DNA from: Burkholderia sp. Nafp2/4-1b
GTDB lineage: Bacteria; Pseudomonadota; Gammaproteobacteria; Burkholderiales; Burkholderiaceae
Assembly: GCF_003635165.1 (NCBI RefSeq)
Contig: NZ_ML058605.1
Coordinates: 124,001 to 188,000, forward strand
Reading direction: 5' to 3'
Length of the DNA stretch: 64,000 nt
Shown here: one piece after another, positions 45,689-53,691 of the stretch
Layout: each line of letters begins with the position of its first letter
Position numbering within the stretch: position 1 is the stretch's first letter
Position numbers and translations under genes: made by a program
The notes under the pieces: model-generated
Databases searched by the model: none
What the model was told of the DNA's origin: nothing
What the model saw: only the letters and a program-made list of their open reading frames with translations

Positions 45689-47065
45689 TCAGTGATGCAC
45701 GTCGGCCGGGCGCCCGTCGAAGTCGTGGCCCGCGCGGCGGATTTCGCACCGTGCGTCCTTCTCGCCCTTCACGCCGTTGAACACGATGTTCAGGATCACG
45801 GCCGTGGCCGACGCGAGCAGGATGCCGCTGTGCAGGATCGGTGCGAGTGCGGGCGGCAGCTTCGAGAAGAAGTGCGGCGACACCACCGGCACGAGGCCCA
45901 TGCCGACGCTCACGGCGACGATGAACAGGTTGTGCGAGTTGTTCACGAAGTCGACCTTCGACAGCACCTTGATGCCGTTTGCCGCGACCATCCCGAACAT
46001 CACGATGCCCGCGCCGCCGAGCACGAACGGCGGCACCGAAGCGACGACCTGCGCCATCTTCGGGAACAGGCCGAGCAGCACCAGGATCACGCCGCCCGTC
46101 GCGCAGACGAACCGGCTCTTCACGCCCGTCACGCCGATCAGGCCGACGTTCTGCGAGAACGACGTATGCGGGAACGAGTTGAAGATGCCGCCGATCAGCG
46201 TGCCGAGGCCGTCGACGCGCAGGCCGCGCACGAGGCGATCCTGGTTGACCGGACGATCGACCATGTCGCCGACCGCGAGGAACATGCCGGTCGATTCGAT
46301 GAACGTGACGAACATCACCGTGACCATCGTCGCGATCGACAGCGGGTCGAAGTGCGGCAGGCCGAAGTGGAACGGCATCACGAAGCCGACCCACGGTGCG
46401 TGCGCGACGCCGTCGGTGTTCACGCGGCCGATCGCAAACGCGATCACGAAGCCGGCGACGATGCCGAGCAGCACCGAAATGTTCGCGACGAAGCCGCGGC
46501 CGTACTTGTTGATCAGCAGGATCAGCGTGAGCACGAGCAGCGACAGGCCGAGGTAGACGGGGCTGCCGTATTCGGGGTTGCCGACGCCGCCGGCCGCCCA
46601 GTTGATGCCGACTTCCATCAGCGACAGCCCGATCACCGCGATCACCGTGCCGACGACGACGGGCGGGAAGAACCGCAACAGCTTGCCGATCGTCGGCGCG
46701 AGCACGATGCCGATGATGCCGGCCGCTATCGTCGAGCCGAAGATGTCGAGAATGCCGAGGCCGGGGTTGGTGCCGATCGCGATCATCGGGCCGACTGCCG
46801 CGAACGTGCAGCCCATGATGACGGGCAGGCGGATCCCGAAGATCCACAGGCCGAGCGTCTGGATCAGCGTGGCGATGCCGCACGAAAACAGATCGGCGCT
46901 GATCAGGAACGCGATCTGGTCTTTCGGCAGCTTCAGCGCGCCGCCAACGATGAGCGGCACGGCGACGGCGCCGGCGTACATGACGAGGACGTGTTGCAGA
47001 CCAAGCGTTACAAGCTTGCCGGTCGGCAGCACCTCATCGCACGGATGGACCGTGTTCGATTGCAT
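45689..47065 (-). CDS. Nucleobase:cation symporter-2 family permease (xanthine/urate type)
   Basis: The 458-residue inner-membrane protein has about 14 hydrophobic segments and the NCS2 layout. The N-terminal LGLQHVLVMYAGAVAVPLIVGGAL carries the conserved QH. The family motif region includes FIESTGMFLAVGDMV, and NSFPHTSFSQNVGLIGVTGVKSRFV follows. The SQN motif favours purines (xanthine or uric acid) over uracil; a specific substrate cannot be fixed. The ATG at 47065 (MQSNTVHP) is preferred to one 66 bases upstream. It is transcribed towards the RND operon and ends at a shared terminator region. Confidence 0.88.
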   Translation of the reverse strand: MQSNTVHPCDEVLPTGKLVTLGLQHVLVMYAGAVAVPLIVGGALKLPKDQIAFLISADLFSCGIATLIQTLGLWIFGIRLPVIMGCTFAAVGPMIAIGTNPGLGILDIFGSTIAAGIIGIVLAPTIGKLLRFFPPVVVGTVIAVIGLSLMEVGINWAAGGVGNPEYGSPVYLGLSLLVLTLILLINKYGRGFVANISVLLGIVAGFVIAFAIGRVNTDGVAHAPWVGFVMPFHFGLPHFDPLSIATMVTVMFVTFIESTGMFLAVGDMVDRPVNQDRLVRGLRVDGLGTLIGGIFNSFPHTSFSQNVGLIGVTGVKSRFVCATGGVILVLLGLFPKMAQVVASVPPFVLGGAGIVMFGMVAANGIKVLSKVDFVNNSHNLFIVAVSVGMGLVPVVSPHFFSKLPPALAPILHSGILLASATAVILNIVFNGVKGEKDARCEIRRAGHDFDGRPADVHH

Positions 47066-47512
47066 CTGTCTCACTCCATGATCTTGTTTTCGGGGTGATA
47101 CGAAGTTATGCGGAATGCACCATCGCAACAAGAGCGCTGGGTTCTATTCCGTTCTTCGCTGGTTCGATATGCCATTTCGGCATGAATCAGGGGGTCGATC
47201 ATCGGGAAACACCGCTGGAGTGAGGTTCCCGGGTTTTATAGCCGTCCAAAATAGCGCGGGCCCCCGTGCCAAATATCGCCGGCTTTATGGTGTGTATCGC
47301 GACCGCGGCATAGTGGCAAAAACGACCGTCGAAAAATCGTGCCGGGTTAACCCGCGAGCGGCCGGTTTGGCCGGCAAGGTGCGGCCGGTGGTACCGCCCG
47401 CGCGCGGCCGCGTTTTCGCGTCGCCGCGGCGGCAAAAGCGCCGCCCGAATCGGGGCGCATGTCGCGATCCCGCTATCATCGGTATCCGCTTACTCGAATA
47501 CACCATCCCGCC
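47066..47512. other. 447-bp gap between the permease and xylulokinase-like genes
   Basis: Divergent gap with no supported gene. The half near the permease is AT-richer and should hold its promoter. TATCAT at 47474 is a possible -10 for the kinase gene, but without a clear -35. I see no purine riboswitch core here. Confidence 0.45.
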
Positions 47513-49009
47513 ATGCGCCTGCTCGGAATCGACCTCGGCACCGGCTCCGTCAAACTCGTCACGCTAGATGCCGACGGCATCGAACGTGCGGTCGCGAGCG
47601 AACCCTATGCGTTGTCGTCGCCGCAGCCCGGCTGGGCGGAAATCGCGCCCGATGTATGGTGGCACGCGCTCGTGCGCGCCGCTGCGCGGCTGCCGGCCGG
47701 CGAGCGCGAACAGGTCGCCGCGATCGGCTTCTCCGGCCAGATGCACGGCGTCGTGCTGATCGACGCGGCCGGGCAGCCGGTGCGGCCCGCGATGCTGTGG
47801 CCCGATGCGCGCGCGGTGCGCGAAGCGGACGCGGAGAATTGGCCGGATAATGGTTCGTCCATCGCCGGTTCGCCCGTCGCCGGATTGCCCGTCGCCGGAT
47901 TGCCCGTCGCCCCGAATCCCGTCGCGCCGGGAATGGCCGGGCCGCTGTTGCGCTGGCTGGCCGCACATGAACCGCACGCGCTGCAGGCCGCGCGCTGGGC
48001 CGTCCAGCCGAAGGACTGGCTGCGCGTCGCGCTCGGCGGCGAGATCGCGGCCGATCCGAGCGATGCGTGCGCGACCGCGCTCGCGACGCCGGACGGCACG
48101 TGGGACACGGCGTTGATCGACACACTGGGTTTGCCGGTCGACCGGTTCGCGCCTGTGCATGCGTCGAGCGCGCGCTGCGGCGTGCTCGATGCGAAGGCCG
48201 CGGCGGCGCTCGGGCTGCCGGCCGGCGTGCCGCTTGCGACCGGCGCGGCCGATACCGCATGCGCGGCACTCGGCAGCGGGCTCGTCGCCGCCGGCGACGC
48301 GTTGCTGACCACCGGCAGCGGCGGCCAGATCGTCGTGCTCGCGGACGTGTTGCCGCCCGCGCTGCGCGGGCTGCATCGCTATCGCACCGCGGCGGGCGGC
48401 GGCTATTACACGATGGCCGCGATGCAGAACGTCGGGCTCGCGCTCGAAGCCGTGCGCGGCTGGCTCGGCTATCCGCGGTGGGCGGACGCGTACGACGACG
48501 CGTTCGCGCAGCCGGCGTCCGAGCGACTGTGCTTCCTGCCGTACCTGACGGGCGAGCGCTCGCCATGGATGAACCCCGATGCGCGCGGCGGCTGGCTCGG
48601 CCTCGGGCTCGGCGACACGCGCGGCGCGATGATGCGCGCCGCGTTCGAAGGCGTCGCGTTCGCGTTGCGCGCGGGGCTCGATGCGATCCGCGACGCGAAT
48701 CGCGCCGATCCGGTGACGGCACTGCGCCTGGCCGGCGGCGGCTCGGTCGATCCGCGCTGGCGGCAGTTGCTCGCGGATGCACTCGGCGCGTCGCTCGATG
48801 CCGTCGATTGCCCGAACGCCGCGACGCGCGGCGCCGCGCTGCTCGCGGGCGTCGCGATCGGACACTGGCGCGAGGACGCGCTACGTACGCTGGCGCCCGC
48901 TGCATCGCCGGTCGCCGCACCGCGCGACGATCGCGCGCTGGCCGCGCGCCATGCGCGTTTCATCGATCTGTATGCGCGAACGGATGCGTGGTTCACGACC
49001 GGCGTTTAA
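47513..49009 (+). CDS. xylB: Xylulokinase-like FGGY carbohydrate kinase
   Basis: FGGY kinases phosphorylate sugars with ATP; this one most resembles xylulokinase. The N-terminal domain has LLGIDLGTGSVKLV and IGFSGQMHGVVLID, and the C-terminal domain has FLPYLTGERSPWMNPDARGGW and LRLAGGGSVDPRWRQLLADALG. The 498 residues slightly exceed E. coli XylB. An insertion at about residues 115-140 consists of pentapeptide repeats (PVAGL type) encoded by 15-bp tandem DNA repeats. The start at 47513 gives MRLLGIDLG. No xylose isomerase gene is nearby, and a second xylulokinase gene lies at the right end of the window. Confidence 0.86.
   Translation: MRLLGIDLGTGSVKLVTLDADGIERAVASEPYALSSPQPGWAEIAPDVWWHALVRAAARLPAGEREQVAAIGFSGQMHGVVLIDAAGQPVRPAMLWPDARAVREADAENWPDNGSSIAGSPVAGLPVAGLPVAPNPVAPGMAGPLLRWLAAHEPHALQAARWAVQPKDWLRVALGGEIAADPSDACATALATPDGTWDTALIDTLGLPVDRFAPVHASSARCGVLDAKAAAALGLPAGVPLATGAADTACAALGSGLVAAGDALLTTGSGGQIVVLADVLPPALRGLHRYRTAAGGGYYTMAAMQNVGLALEAVRGWLGYPRWADAYDDAFAQPASERLCFLPYLTGERSPWMNPDARGGWLGLGLGDTRGAMMRAAFEGVAFALRAGLDAIRDANRADPVTALRLAGGGSVDPRWRQLLADALGASLDAVDCPNAATRGAALLAGVAIGHWREDALRTLAPAASPVAAPRDDRALAARHARFIDLYARTDAWFTTGV
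47857..47931 (+). repeat. 15-bp tandem repeat inside the xylulokinase-like gene
   Basis: About five 15-bp units are present; the second and third (GCCCGTCGCCGGATT at 47872 and 47887) are identical and the others diverge. Because the unit is a multiple of three, copy changes keep the reading frame and only change the number of PVAGL-like pentapeptides. Confidence 0.85.
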
Positions 49010-49269
49010 ACTCGGGCACGTGTCGTTGGGCGTGCGTCAGCGGTGACGCGTCGCGGCAAGCCGGCGACCGTTTCACGCGCGCGATGCGCGGCGCGATCGG
49101 CGATCATGGTGAGCAGGGTACGGTGTCGCCGTGTCGCGGGGGCGCGCGCGGCACGGTTTGACCCGATCACGCGCGCATGTCGTCCGCGACGCTCGACGGC
49201 GGCATCCACCGGATGAAGAAGGGCGAATCGCTTCGCCCGCTCGTGCTGTATTGAACGGAAGGGAATCCC

Positions 49270-50118
49270 ATGCTCGAACTCGTTTCTTCGCATGCTTGCC
49301 ACGGTGGCGAGCAACGCTTCTATCGCCACGATTCGACGGCCATCGGCCTGCCGATGAAATTCTCCGTGTACCTGCCGCCGCAGGCCGCACACGGCCGCGT
49401 GCCGGCGCTGTTCTACCTCGCGGGGCTCACGTGCACCGACGAGACCTTCGCGATCAAGGGCGGCGCGCAGCAGTACGCGGCGCAGCACGGCGTCGCGCTC
49501 GTGATGCCCGATACGAGCCCGCGCGGCGCGAGCGTGCCGGGCGAGAACGATGCGTGGGATTTCGGCGTCGGCGCGGGTTTCTACGTCGACGCGACGCAAG
49601 CGCCGTGGTCGACGCATTACCGGATGGAGTCGTACGTGACGGAGGAATTGCGCCAGCTCGTCACGACCGAGCTGCCGATCGACGGCGCGCGGCTCGGCAT
49701 CTTCGGGCACTCGATGGGCGGGCACGGCGCGCTGACGCTCGCGCTGCGCCATCCGGACCTGTACCGGTCGGTGTCGGCGTTCGCGCCGATCGCCGCGCCG
49801 ACGCGCTGCCCGTGGGGCGAGAAGGCGTTCTCGGGCTACCTCGGTTCGGATCGCGACGCATGGAAGCAGCACGACGCGAGCGAACTCGTCGCGCGCGCGG
49901 ATGCGCCGAAGTTCGCGGACGGCATCCTCGTCGATCAGGGCCTCGCCGATCAGTTCCTGTCGAACCAACTGCACCCCGACGTGTTCGAAGCCGCGTGCGC
50001 GAAGGCAGGCCAGCCGCTGACGCTGCGCCGGCATGAAGGCTACGACCACGGCTACTACTTCATCTCGACGTTCATCGCCGATCACATCGCGCATCATGCG
50101 CGGGTGTTGGCGCGGTGA
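49270..50118 (+). CDS. fghA: S-formylglutathione hydrolase
   Basis: FghA hydrolyses S-formylglutathione to formate and glutathione, the second step of glutathione-dependent formaldehyde detoxification. The 282-residue esterase has KFSVYLPPQAAHGRVPALFYLAGLTCTDE near the start and the nucleophile elbow GHSMGGHGAL with Ser148. The catalytic Asp region is VDQGLADQFL and the His is in GYDHGYYFI. The start has an AGGGAA-type RBS. The usual partner, glutathione-dependent formaldehyde dehydrogenase, is not adjacent here. A strong bidirectional hairpin follows. Confidence 0.94.
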   Translation: MLELVSSHACHGGEQRFYRHDSTAIGLPMKFSVYLPPQAAHGRVPALFYLAGLTCTDETFAIKGGAQQYAAQHGVALVMPDTSPRGASVPGENDAWDFGVGAGFYVDATQAPWSTHYRMESYVTEELRQLVTTELPIDGARLGIFGHSMGGHGALTLALRHPDLYRSVSAFAPIAAPTRCPWGEKAFSGYLGSDRDAWKQHDASELVARADAPKFADGILVDQGLADQFLSNQLHPDVFEAACAKAGQPLTLRRHEGYDHGYYFISTFIADHIAHHARVLAR

Positions 50119-50167
50119 GCGGAACACGCAACGCGTAACGCGCCGCGCGCACTGCACGCCGTGCGCG

Positions 50168-50197
50168 CATCAAAGCATCAAGCGTCAAGCATGAAAA
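50168..50197 (+). repeat. Degenerate CATCAAG heptamer repeats
   Basis: Four units CATCAAAG, CATCAAG, CGTCAAG and CATGAA follow each other after fghA, directly before the terminator stem. The CATCAAG unit also occurs in tandem at 60937. Confidence 0.65.
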
Positions 50198-50233
50198 AGC
50201 GCCGGCTGCCCTTCGGGCATGCCGGCGCTTTCA
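50195..50233. terminator. Bidirectional terminator between fghA and znuB
   Basis: An 11-bp outer stem (AAAGCGCCGGC paired with GCCGGCGCTTT) encloses a second five-bp stem (TGCCC with GGGCA) and has A/T runs at both ends. It separates two converging genes. Confidence 0.9.
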
Positions 50234-50253
50234 TTTGTCGTCGTTCGACGCGA

Positions 50254-51036
50254 TCAGCGGCGCCGCAACAGGCTCGCCCCATACACAATCGCAGACAACG
50301 CCGTGATCCAGAAGCTCGTCGGCCAGTCGGTGTGATACGCGAGCGCGATCCCGGCCCATGCTTCGAACAGCGCGAACAGCGCGGCCAGCAGCACGCCGGT
50401 CGTCAGCCGCGTCGACACGTTCTGCGCGGCGGCGGCCGGCCCGACCAGCAGCGTGAATACCAGCAGCACGCCGACGATCTGCGTGGCCGCGGCCACCGCG
50501 AGCGCGCACACCGCGAGGAACAGCATCGACACCGTGCGCAGCGACACGCCCTTGGCTTCGGCCAGTTCGGGCTGCAGCGACGCGAACAGCAATGGCCGCG
50601 CGATCAGCGCGAGCGCGACGAGACTCACCGCGCCGATGCCGGCCAGCACCGCGAGCGTGTCGTGGCTGACCGCGAGCACGTTGCCGAACAGCAGCGCGGT
50701 GACCTGCGTCGCGAACGACGTGTAGAAGTGCAGGAACAGCAGCCCGAAGCCGAGCGCGCCGGACAGGATCACGCCGATCGCGACATCGCGGCCCGCGAGC
50801 CGTTCGCCGAGCGCACCCATGCCGATGCCGGCCGCGAGCGTGAAGCCGACCATCCCCCAGATCGGCGAGATGCCGAGCAGCACCGCGCCGGTCGCGCCGG
50901 TGAAGCCGACGTGCGACAGCGCATGGCCGGCGAAGGTCTGTCCGCGCAGCACCAGGAAGTAGCCGACGATGCCCGCGAGCACCGCGACGATCCCCGACGC
51001 GGCGAACGCGTTGATCATGAAGTCGTATTCAAACAT
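50254..51036 (-). CDS. znuB: Zinc/metal ABC transporter, membrane permease
   Basis: ZnuB-type permease of the ABC-3 family, 260 residues with about eight helices. Signature parts are FLVLRGQTFAGHALSHVGFTGATGAVLLG (residues 27-55), a GALGERLAGRDVAIGVILSGALGFGLLFL segment and LVGPAAAAQNVSTRL near the C-terminus. The ATG at 51036 gives MFEYDFMINAFAASG and overlaps the znuC end by eight bases, indicating coupling. It is the last gene of the zur-znuACB operon. Substrate is probably zinc, given the Zur-type regulator, though metal choice is set mainly by the binding protein. Confidence 0.9.
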   Translation of the reverse strand: MFEYDFMINAFAASGIVAVLAGIVGYFLVLRGQTFAGHALSHVGFTGATGAVLLGISPIWGMVGFTLAAGIGMGALGERLAGRDVAIGVILSGALGFGLLFLHFYTSFATQVTALLFGNVLAVSHDTLAVLAGIGAVSLVALALIARPLLFASLQPELAEAKGVSLRTVSMLFLAVCALAVAAATQIVGVLLVFTLLVGPAAAAQNVSTRLTTGVLLAALFALFEAWAGIALAYHTDWPTSFWITALSAIVYGASLLRRR

Positions 51037-51919
51037 CGTGCGATTGCCCGGGATGAGCGTGTCCGTGATGGTGATGGCCGTGGCCGCCACCGCCGCCGTG
51101 CGAGTGGCCGTCGTCGTCCTCGTGTTCGTGATCGTGCTTCTCGATCTCGACGTCGCCGGACATCACGAAGATCTTGCCGTTCACGCGCATCACGTCGATC
51201 GGCGACCCGTACAGCCGCGACAGCACCGGCTTGGTGATCACCTCGTCGACGGTGCCGAGCGCCGCGACGCCGTTGCCGAGATACAGCACGCGATCGAGTG
51301 CGTTCAGCAGCGGATTCAGTTCGTGCGCGGAAAACAGCACGGTGATGCCCAACTCGCGCTGCACGTTGCGCACGAGTTCGACGACGCCGCGCTGATGATT
51401 CGGGTCGAGGCTGATCAGCGGTTCGTCGAGGAGCAGCAGCTTCGGGCTGCCGAGCAGGCACTGCGCGAGCAGCAGCCGCTGCCGCTCGCCGCCCGACAGT
51501 TCCGACAACGGCCGGCGCGCGAGCATCGGGCCGCCGACGAGATCGAGCACGCGATCGACGTCGCGCCGCGTCGCGGCGTTGGTGTGCGGCAGCCCCCAGC
51601 GGTGGCCGTCGGCGGCCATCGCGACGAAGTCGTAGCCGCGCATCCGGCGATTCGCGAGGCCGCTCCTGATCTGCGGCATATAGCCGATCGACGCGTTGCC
51701 GCGCTCGACCGGCACGCCGCCGACCGACAGCGTGCCGCCCGTGACGGGCACGAGGCCGAGCACGGCGCGCATCAGCGTCGTCTTGCCCGCGCCGTTCGGC
51801 CCGAGCACGCCGACGAATTCGCCGGGTTCGATCGAGAAGCTGACGTCGCGCAGGATCGTGCGGCCGCCCAGTTCGAGCGTGACGCGATCGAGTGCGAGTG
51901 CGTGGGGAGTGGCGTTCAT
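51029..51919 (-). CDS. znuC: Zinc/metal ABC transporter, ATPase with His-rich C-terminal tail
   Basis: The ATPase has Walker A GPNGAGKT (residues 40-47), signature LSGGERQ, Walker B LLLLDEPL and the H-loop in LFSAHEL. At 296 residues it is longer than E. coli ZnuC (251). The extra length is a C-terminal tail of about 37 residues with 13 histidines plus Asp and Glu (for example HGHHHHGHAH), a likely metal-binding or buffering segment on the cytoplasmic side. It follows znuA after 13 bases and overlaps znuB. Confidence 0.92.
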   Translation of the reverse strand: MNATPHALALDRVTLELGGRTILRDVSFSIEPGEFVGVLGPNGAGKTTLMRAVLGLVPVTGGTLSVGGVPVERGNASIGYMPQIRSGLANRRMRGYDFVAMAADGHRWGLPHTNAATRRDVDRVLDLVGGPMLARRPLSELSGGERQRLLLAQCLLGSPKLLLLDEPLISLDPNHQRGVVELVRNVQRELGITVLFSAHELNPLLNALDRVLYLGNGVAALGTVDEVITKPVLSRLYGSPIDVMRVNGKIFVMSGDVEIEKHDHEHEDDDGHSHGGGGGHGHHHHGHAHPGQSHDV

Positions 51920-51932
51920 TTCGTTACAGTGA

Positions 51933-52853
51933 TCATTTCTTGCTGGCAGCCAGCGCGGCCGCGAGCGCGTCGAGCTGGCCGGCCATCCATTGCTGGAAGG
52001 TCTTGCCGGCCGGCTGCGTCTCGGTGACGCTCACGCTTGGCACGCCGCCGTCGCGCGCGACCTTCAGCAGGCGCTTGGTCATCGGCGCTTCGGCCTGGCT
52101 GTTGTAGATCAGCGCGCGCACCTGCTTCTTGCGCAGGTCGTTCTCGAACGCAGCGACGTCCTGCGCGCTCGCCTCCGTATCGTTCATCGTCGCGAGCTGG
52201 AAGCGCTGGTTGCGCATGTCGAGGCCGATCGCGTCGGACATGTAGCCGAACACCGGTTCGGTCGCCGTCACCGGCACGCCCTTGTACTGGGCGCGCAGCG
52301 CGGCGATCTTGTCGTCGATCGGCTTCAGCGATGCAACGAACTTCTGCAGGTTCGCGTCGTAGTCGGCCTTGTTCGCCGGGTCCGCACGGCCGAGCTCGGC
52401 CGCGATCGCACGCGCGGCGGCCGGCATCGTCGCCGGGTCGTACCACAGGTGCGGGTTGTCGCCGGCCTTCTTGCCGACCAGATCGGCGACGACGATCGTC
52501 GCGCGCTTGGCCTGCTTCGATGCGGACAGCAGCTTGCCCATCCACGGATCGTAGTTCGCGCCGTTGTAGATCACGACCTGCGCGTGTTGCAGCGCGCGGG
52601 CCGTCTTCGGGCTCGCTTCGAACAGGTGCGGGTCCTGGTCGGGATTGCTCAGGATGCTCGTCACCGCGACATGGCTGCCGCCGATCTGCGACGCGACGTC
52701 GCCATAGAAATTCTCGGCGGCGACGACGTTGACGGTCGCGGCGTGCGCGACACCGGTTGCGGCGATCGACAGCACGGCGGATGCGGCGGCAGCGGCCAGC
52801 AGGCGGGCAAGCGGCAGGGCGCGCCGCGGCGCGCGCTTCAGGGCATTGGACAT
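51933..52853 (-). CDS. znuA: Zinc/metal ABC transporter, periplasmic binding protein
   Basis: The 306-residue binding protein has a signal peptide ending near VAHAA (residue 39). Cluster A-I ligand segments are visible: DPHLFEASP and NPHLWYDPA with two His, and TEPVFGYMSD, where canonical ZnuA has His but this protein has Glu. The fourth position lies in NSQAEAPM, with Glu rather than Asp. There is no His-rich loop, unlike E. coli ZnuA. I chose the ATG at 52853, with the RBS GAGGAG close by. It follows zur on the same strand after 49 bases. Confidence 0.9.
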   Translation of the reverse strand: MSNALKRAPRRALPLARLLAAAAASAVLSIAATGVAHAATVNVVAAENFYGDVASQIGGSHVAVTSILSNPDQDPHLFEASPKTARALQHAQVVIYNGANYDPWMGKLLSASKQAKRATIVVADLVGKKAGDNPHLWYDPATMPAAARAIAAELGRADPANKADYDANLQKFVASLKPIDDKIAALRAQYKGVPVTATEPVFGYMSDAIGLDMRNQRFQLATMNDTEASAQDVAAFENDLRKKQVRALIYNSQAEAPMTKRLLKVARDGGVPSVSVTETQPAGKTFQQWMAGQLDALAAALAASKK

Positions 52854-52902
52854 GGAACTCCTCGTTGGAAAGGGCGGCGCCGTGCGCCGCACGTGTGCGG
52901 TG

Positions 52903-53364
52903 TCAGCGTTGCGCGGGCTTGCCCTTGCAGTGCGCGCACAGGCCGTTCAGCTCGACGACCTGGTGATGGACTTCGAACCCGTGCGCGGGCGCGCTCGCCG
53001 ACAACTGCTTCGCGAGGTCGCTGCCGGGGATCTCGACGGTCTCGCCGCACGAATCGCAGATCAGGAACTGGCCTTCGTGCGGCACGCCGATTTCGCAGCA
53101 CGCGAAGAACGCGTTCTTCGACTCGATCCGGTGGATGAAGCCGTGCTCGACGAGGAAATCCAGCGCGCGATAGACGGTCGTGGGCGGCACGCGGCCGCGC
53201 TGCGGCTCGAGTTCGGCGAGCAGGTCGTACGCGCCGATCGGGCGCTGCGCGGCCAGCACGCGTTCGTAGACCTGACGGCGCAGCGGCGTCCACGCGAGCC
53301 CGTGCTCGGCGGCGAATGCGTCGGCCCGGGACAGCCGGGCTTCGATGGGCGATGAGGTAGCCAT
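52903..53364 (-). CDS. zur: Fur-family regulator, Zur type
   Basis: Zur represses zinc-uptake genes when zinc is plentiful. The 153-residue protein has the winged-helix part with LTPLRRQVYERVLAAQRPIGAYDLLAEL-type sequence and VPPTTVYRALDFLVEHGFIHRIES, very like E. coli Zur. The dimerisation part has two CxxC motifs (CDSC and CAHC) for structural zinc. It is the first gene of an operon with znuA, znuC and znuB, so it probably autoregulates; a weak candidate operator lies upstream. Confidence 0.92.
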   Translation of the reverse strand: MATSSPIEARLSRADAFAAEHGLAWTPLRRQVYERVLAAQRPIGAYDLLAELEPQRGRVPPTTVYRALDFLVEHGFIHRIESKNAFFACCEIGVPHEGQFLICDSCGETVEIPGSDLAKQLSASAPAHGFEVHHQVVELNGLCAHCKGKPAQR

Positions 53365-53384
53365 GGCGTGAAGCAGGCAATGAA

Positions 53385-53410
53385 ACGAAGTATCGCGATG
53401 ATATAACGTA
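53385..53410 (-). promoter_or_regulatory. Weak candidate operator/promoter upstream of zur
   Basis: The AT-rich stretch contains GATATAAC with flanking GTATC direct repeats, 21-46 bases before the zur start. It partly resembles the dyad TGTTATA-type Zur boxes but is a poor match, so the call is tentative. Confidence 0.3.
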
Positions 53411-53576
53411 TCTCCTCGTCCTGCAGCGCGAATTCCCGCCGCCCGCGCATTCCGCCCCCTTCATCGGCGCTTCAGCCGCGCCGCACCCAGCTCGCCGTCC
53501 CTTATTGGGCTTGGCGCGCCGTTTCCCACGCGGTCCGGCCATGCGGCAGCGCATCATCGAAAGCCGCCGTGTCGCC

Positions 53577-53605
53577 TTGACAGCGTCAATCGCGTATCCG
53601 ATCAT
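53577..53605 (+). promoter_or_regulatory. Candidate promoter of the polyol operon
   Basis: TTGACA at 53577 is a perfect -35 hexamer; GATCAT at 53600 follows after 17 bases and matches four of six -10 positions. It lies about 90 bases before the first gene of the operon. Confidence 0.5.
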
Positions 53606-53606
53606 T

Positions 53607-53631
53607 CGATCAACAATAGAGCAATTGATCG
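53607..53631 (+). promoter_or_regulatory. Inverted repeat, candidate operator of the polyol operon
   Basis: CGATCAA and TTGATCG form a perfect 7-bp inverted repeat with an 11-base spacer just downstream of the candidate -10 element. The position suits a repressor such as the SorC-type regulator encoded at 62221. Confidence 0.45.
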
Positions 53632-53691
53632 GTCAGCGAGCGTTCGCTCACCTCGCGACCTTCGTGCAGCAGAACGAACCGGAGACAACCA

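Larger units (their letters stand above)
53365..53691. other. 327-bp divergent gap between zur and the polyol operon
   Basis: The gap contains a possible Zur operator near 53385-53410, a candidate promoter for the polyol operon at 53577-53605 and an inverted repeat at 53607-53631. No gene is supported. Confidence 0.55.

Noticed and set aside
47066-47512. Purine riboswitch upstream of the purine permease
   Set aside because: No three-way-junction core with the conserved loop sequences could be found on the minus strand.
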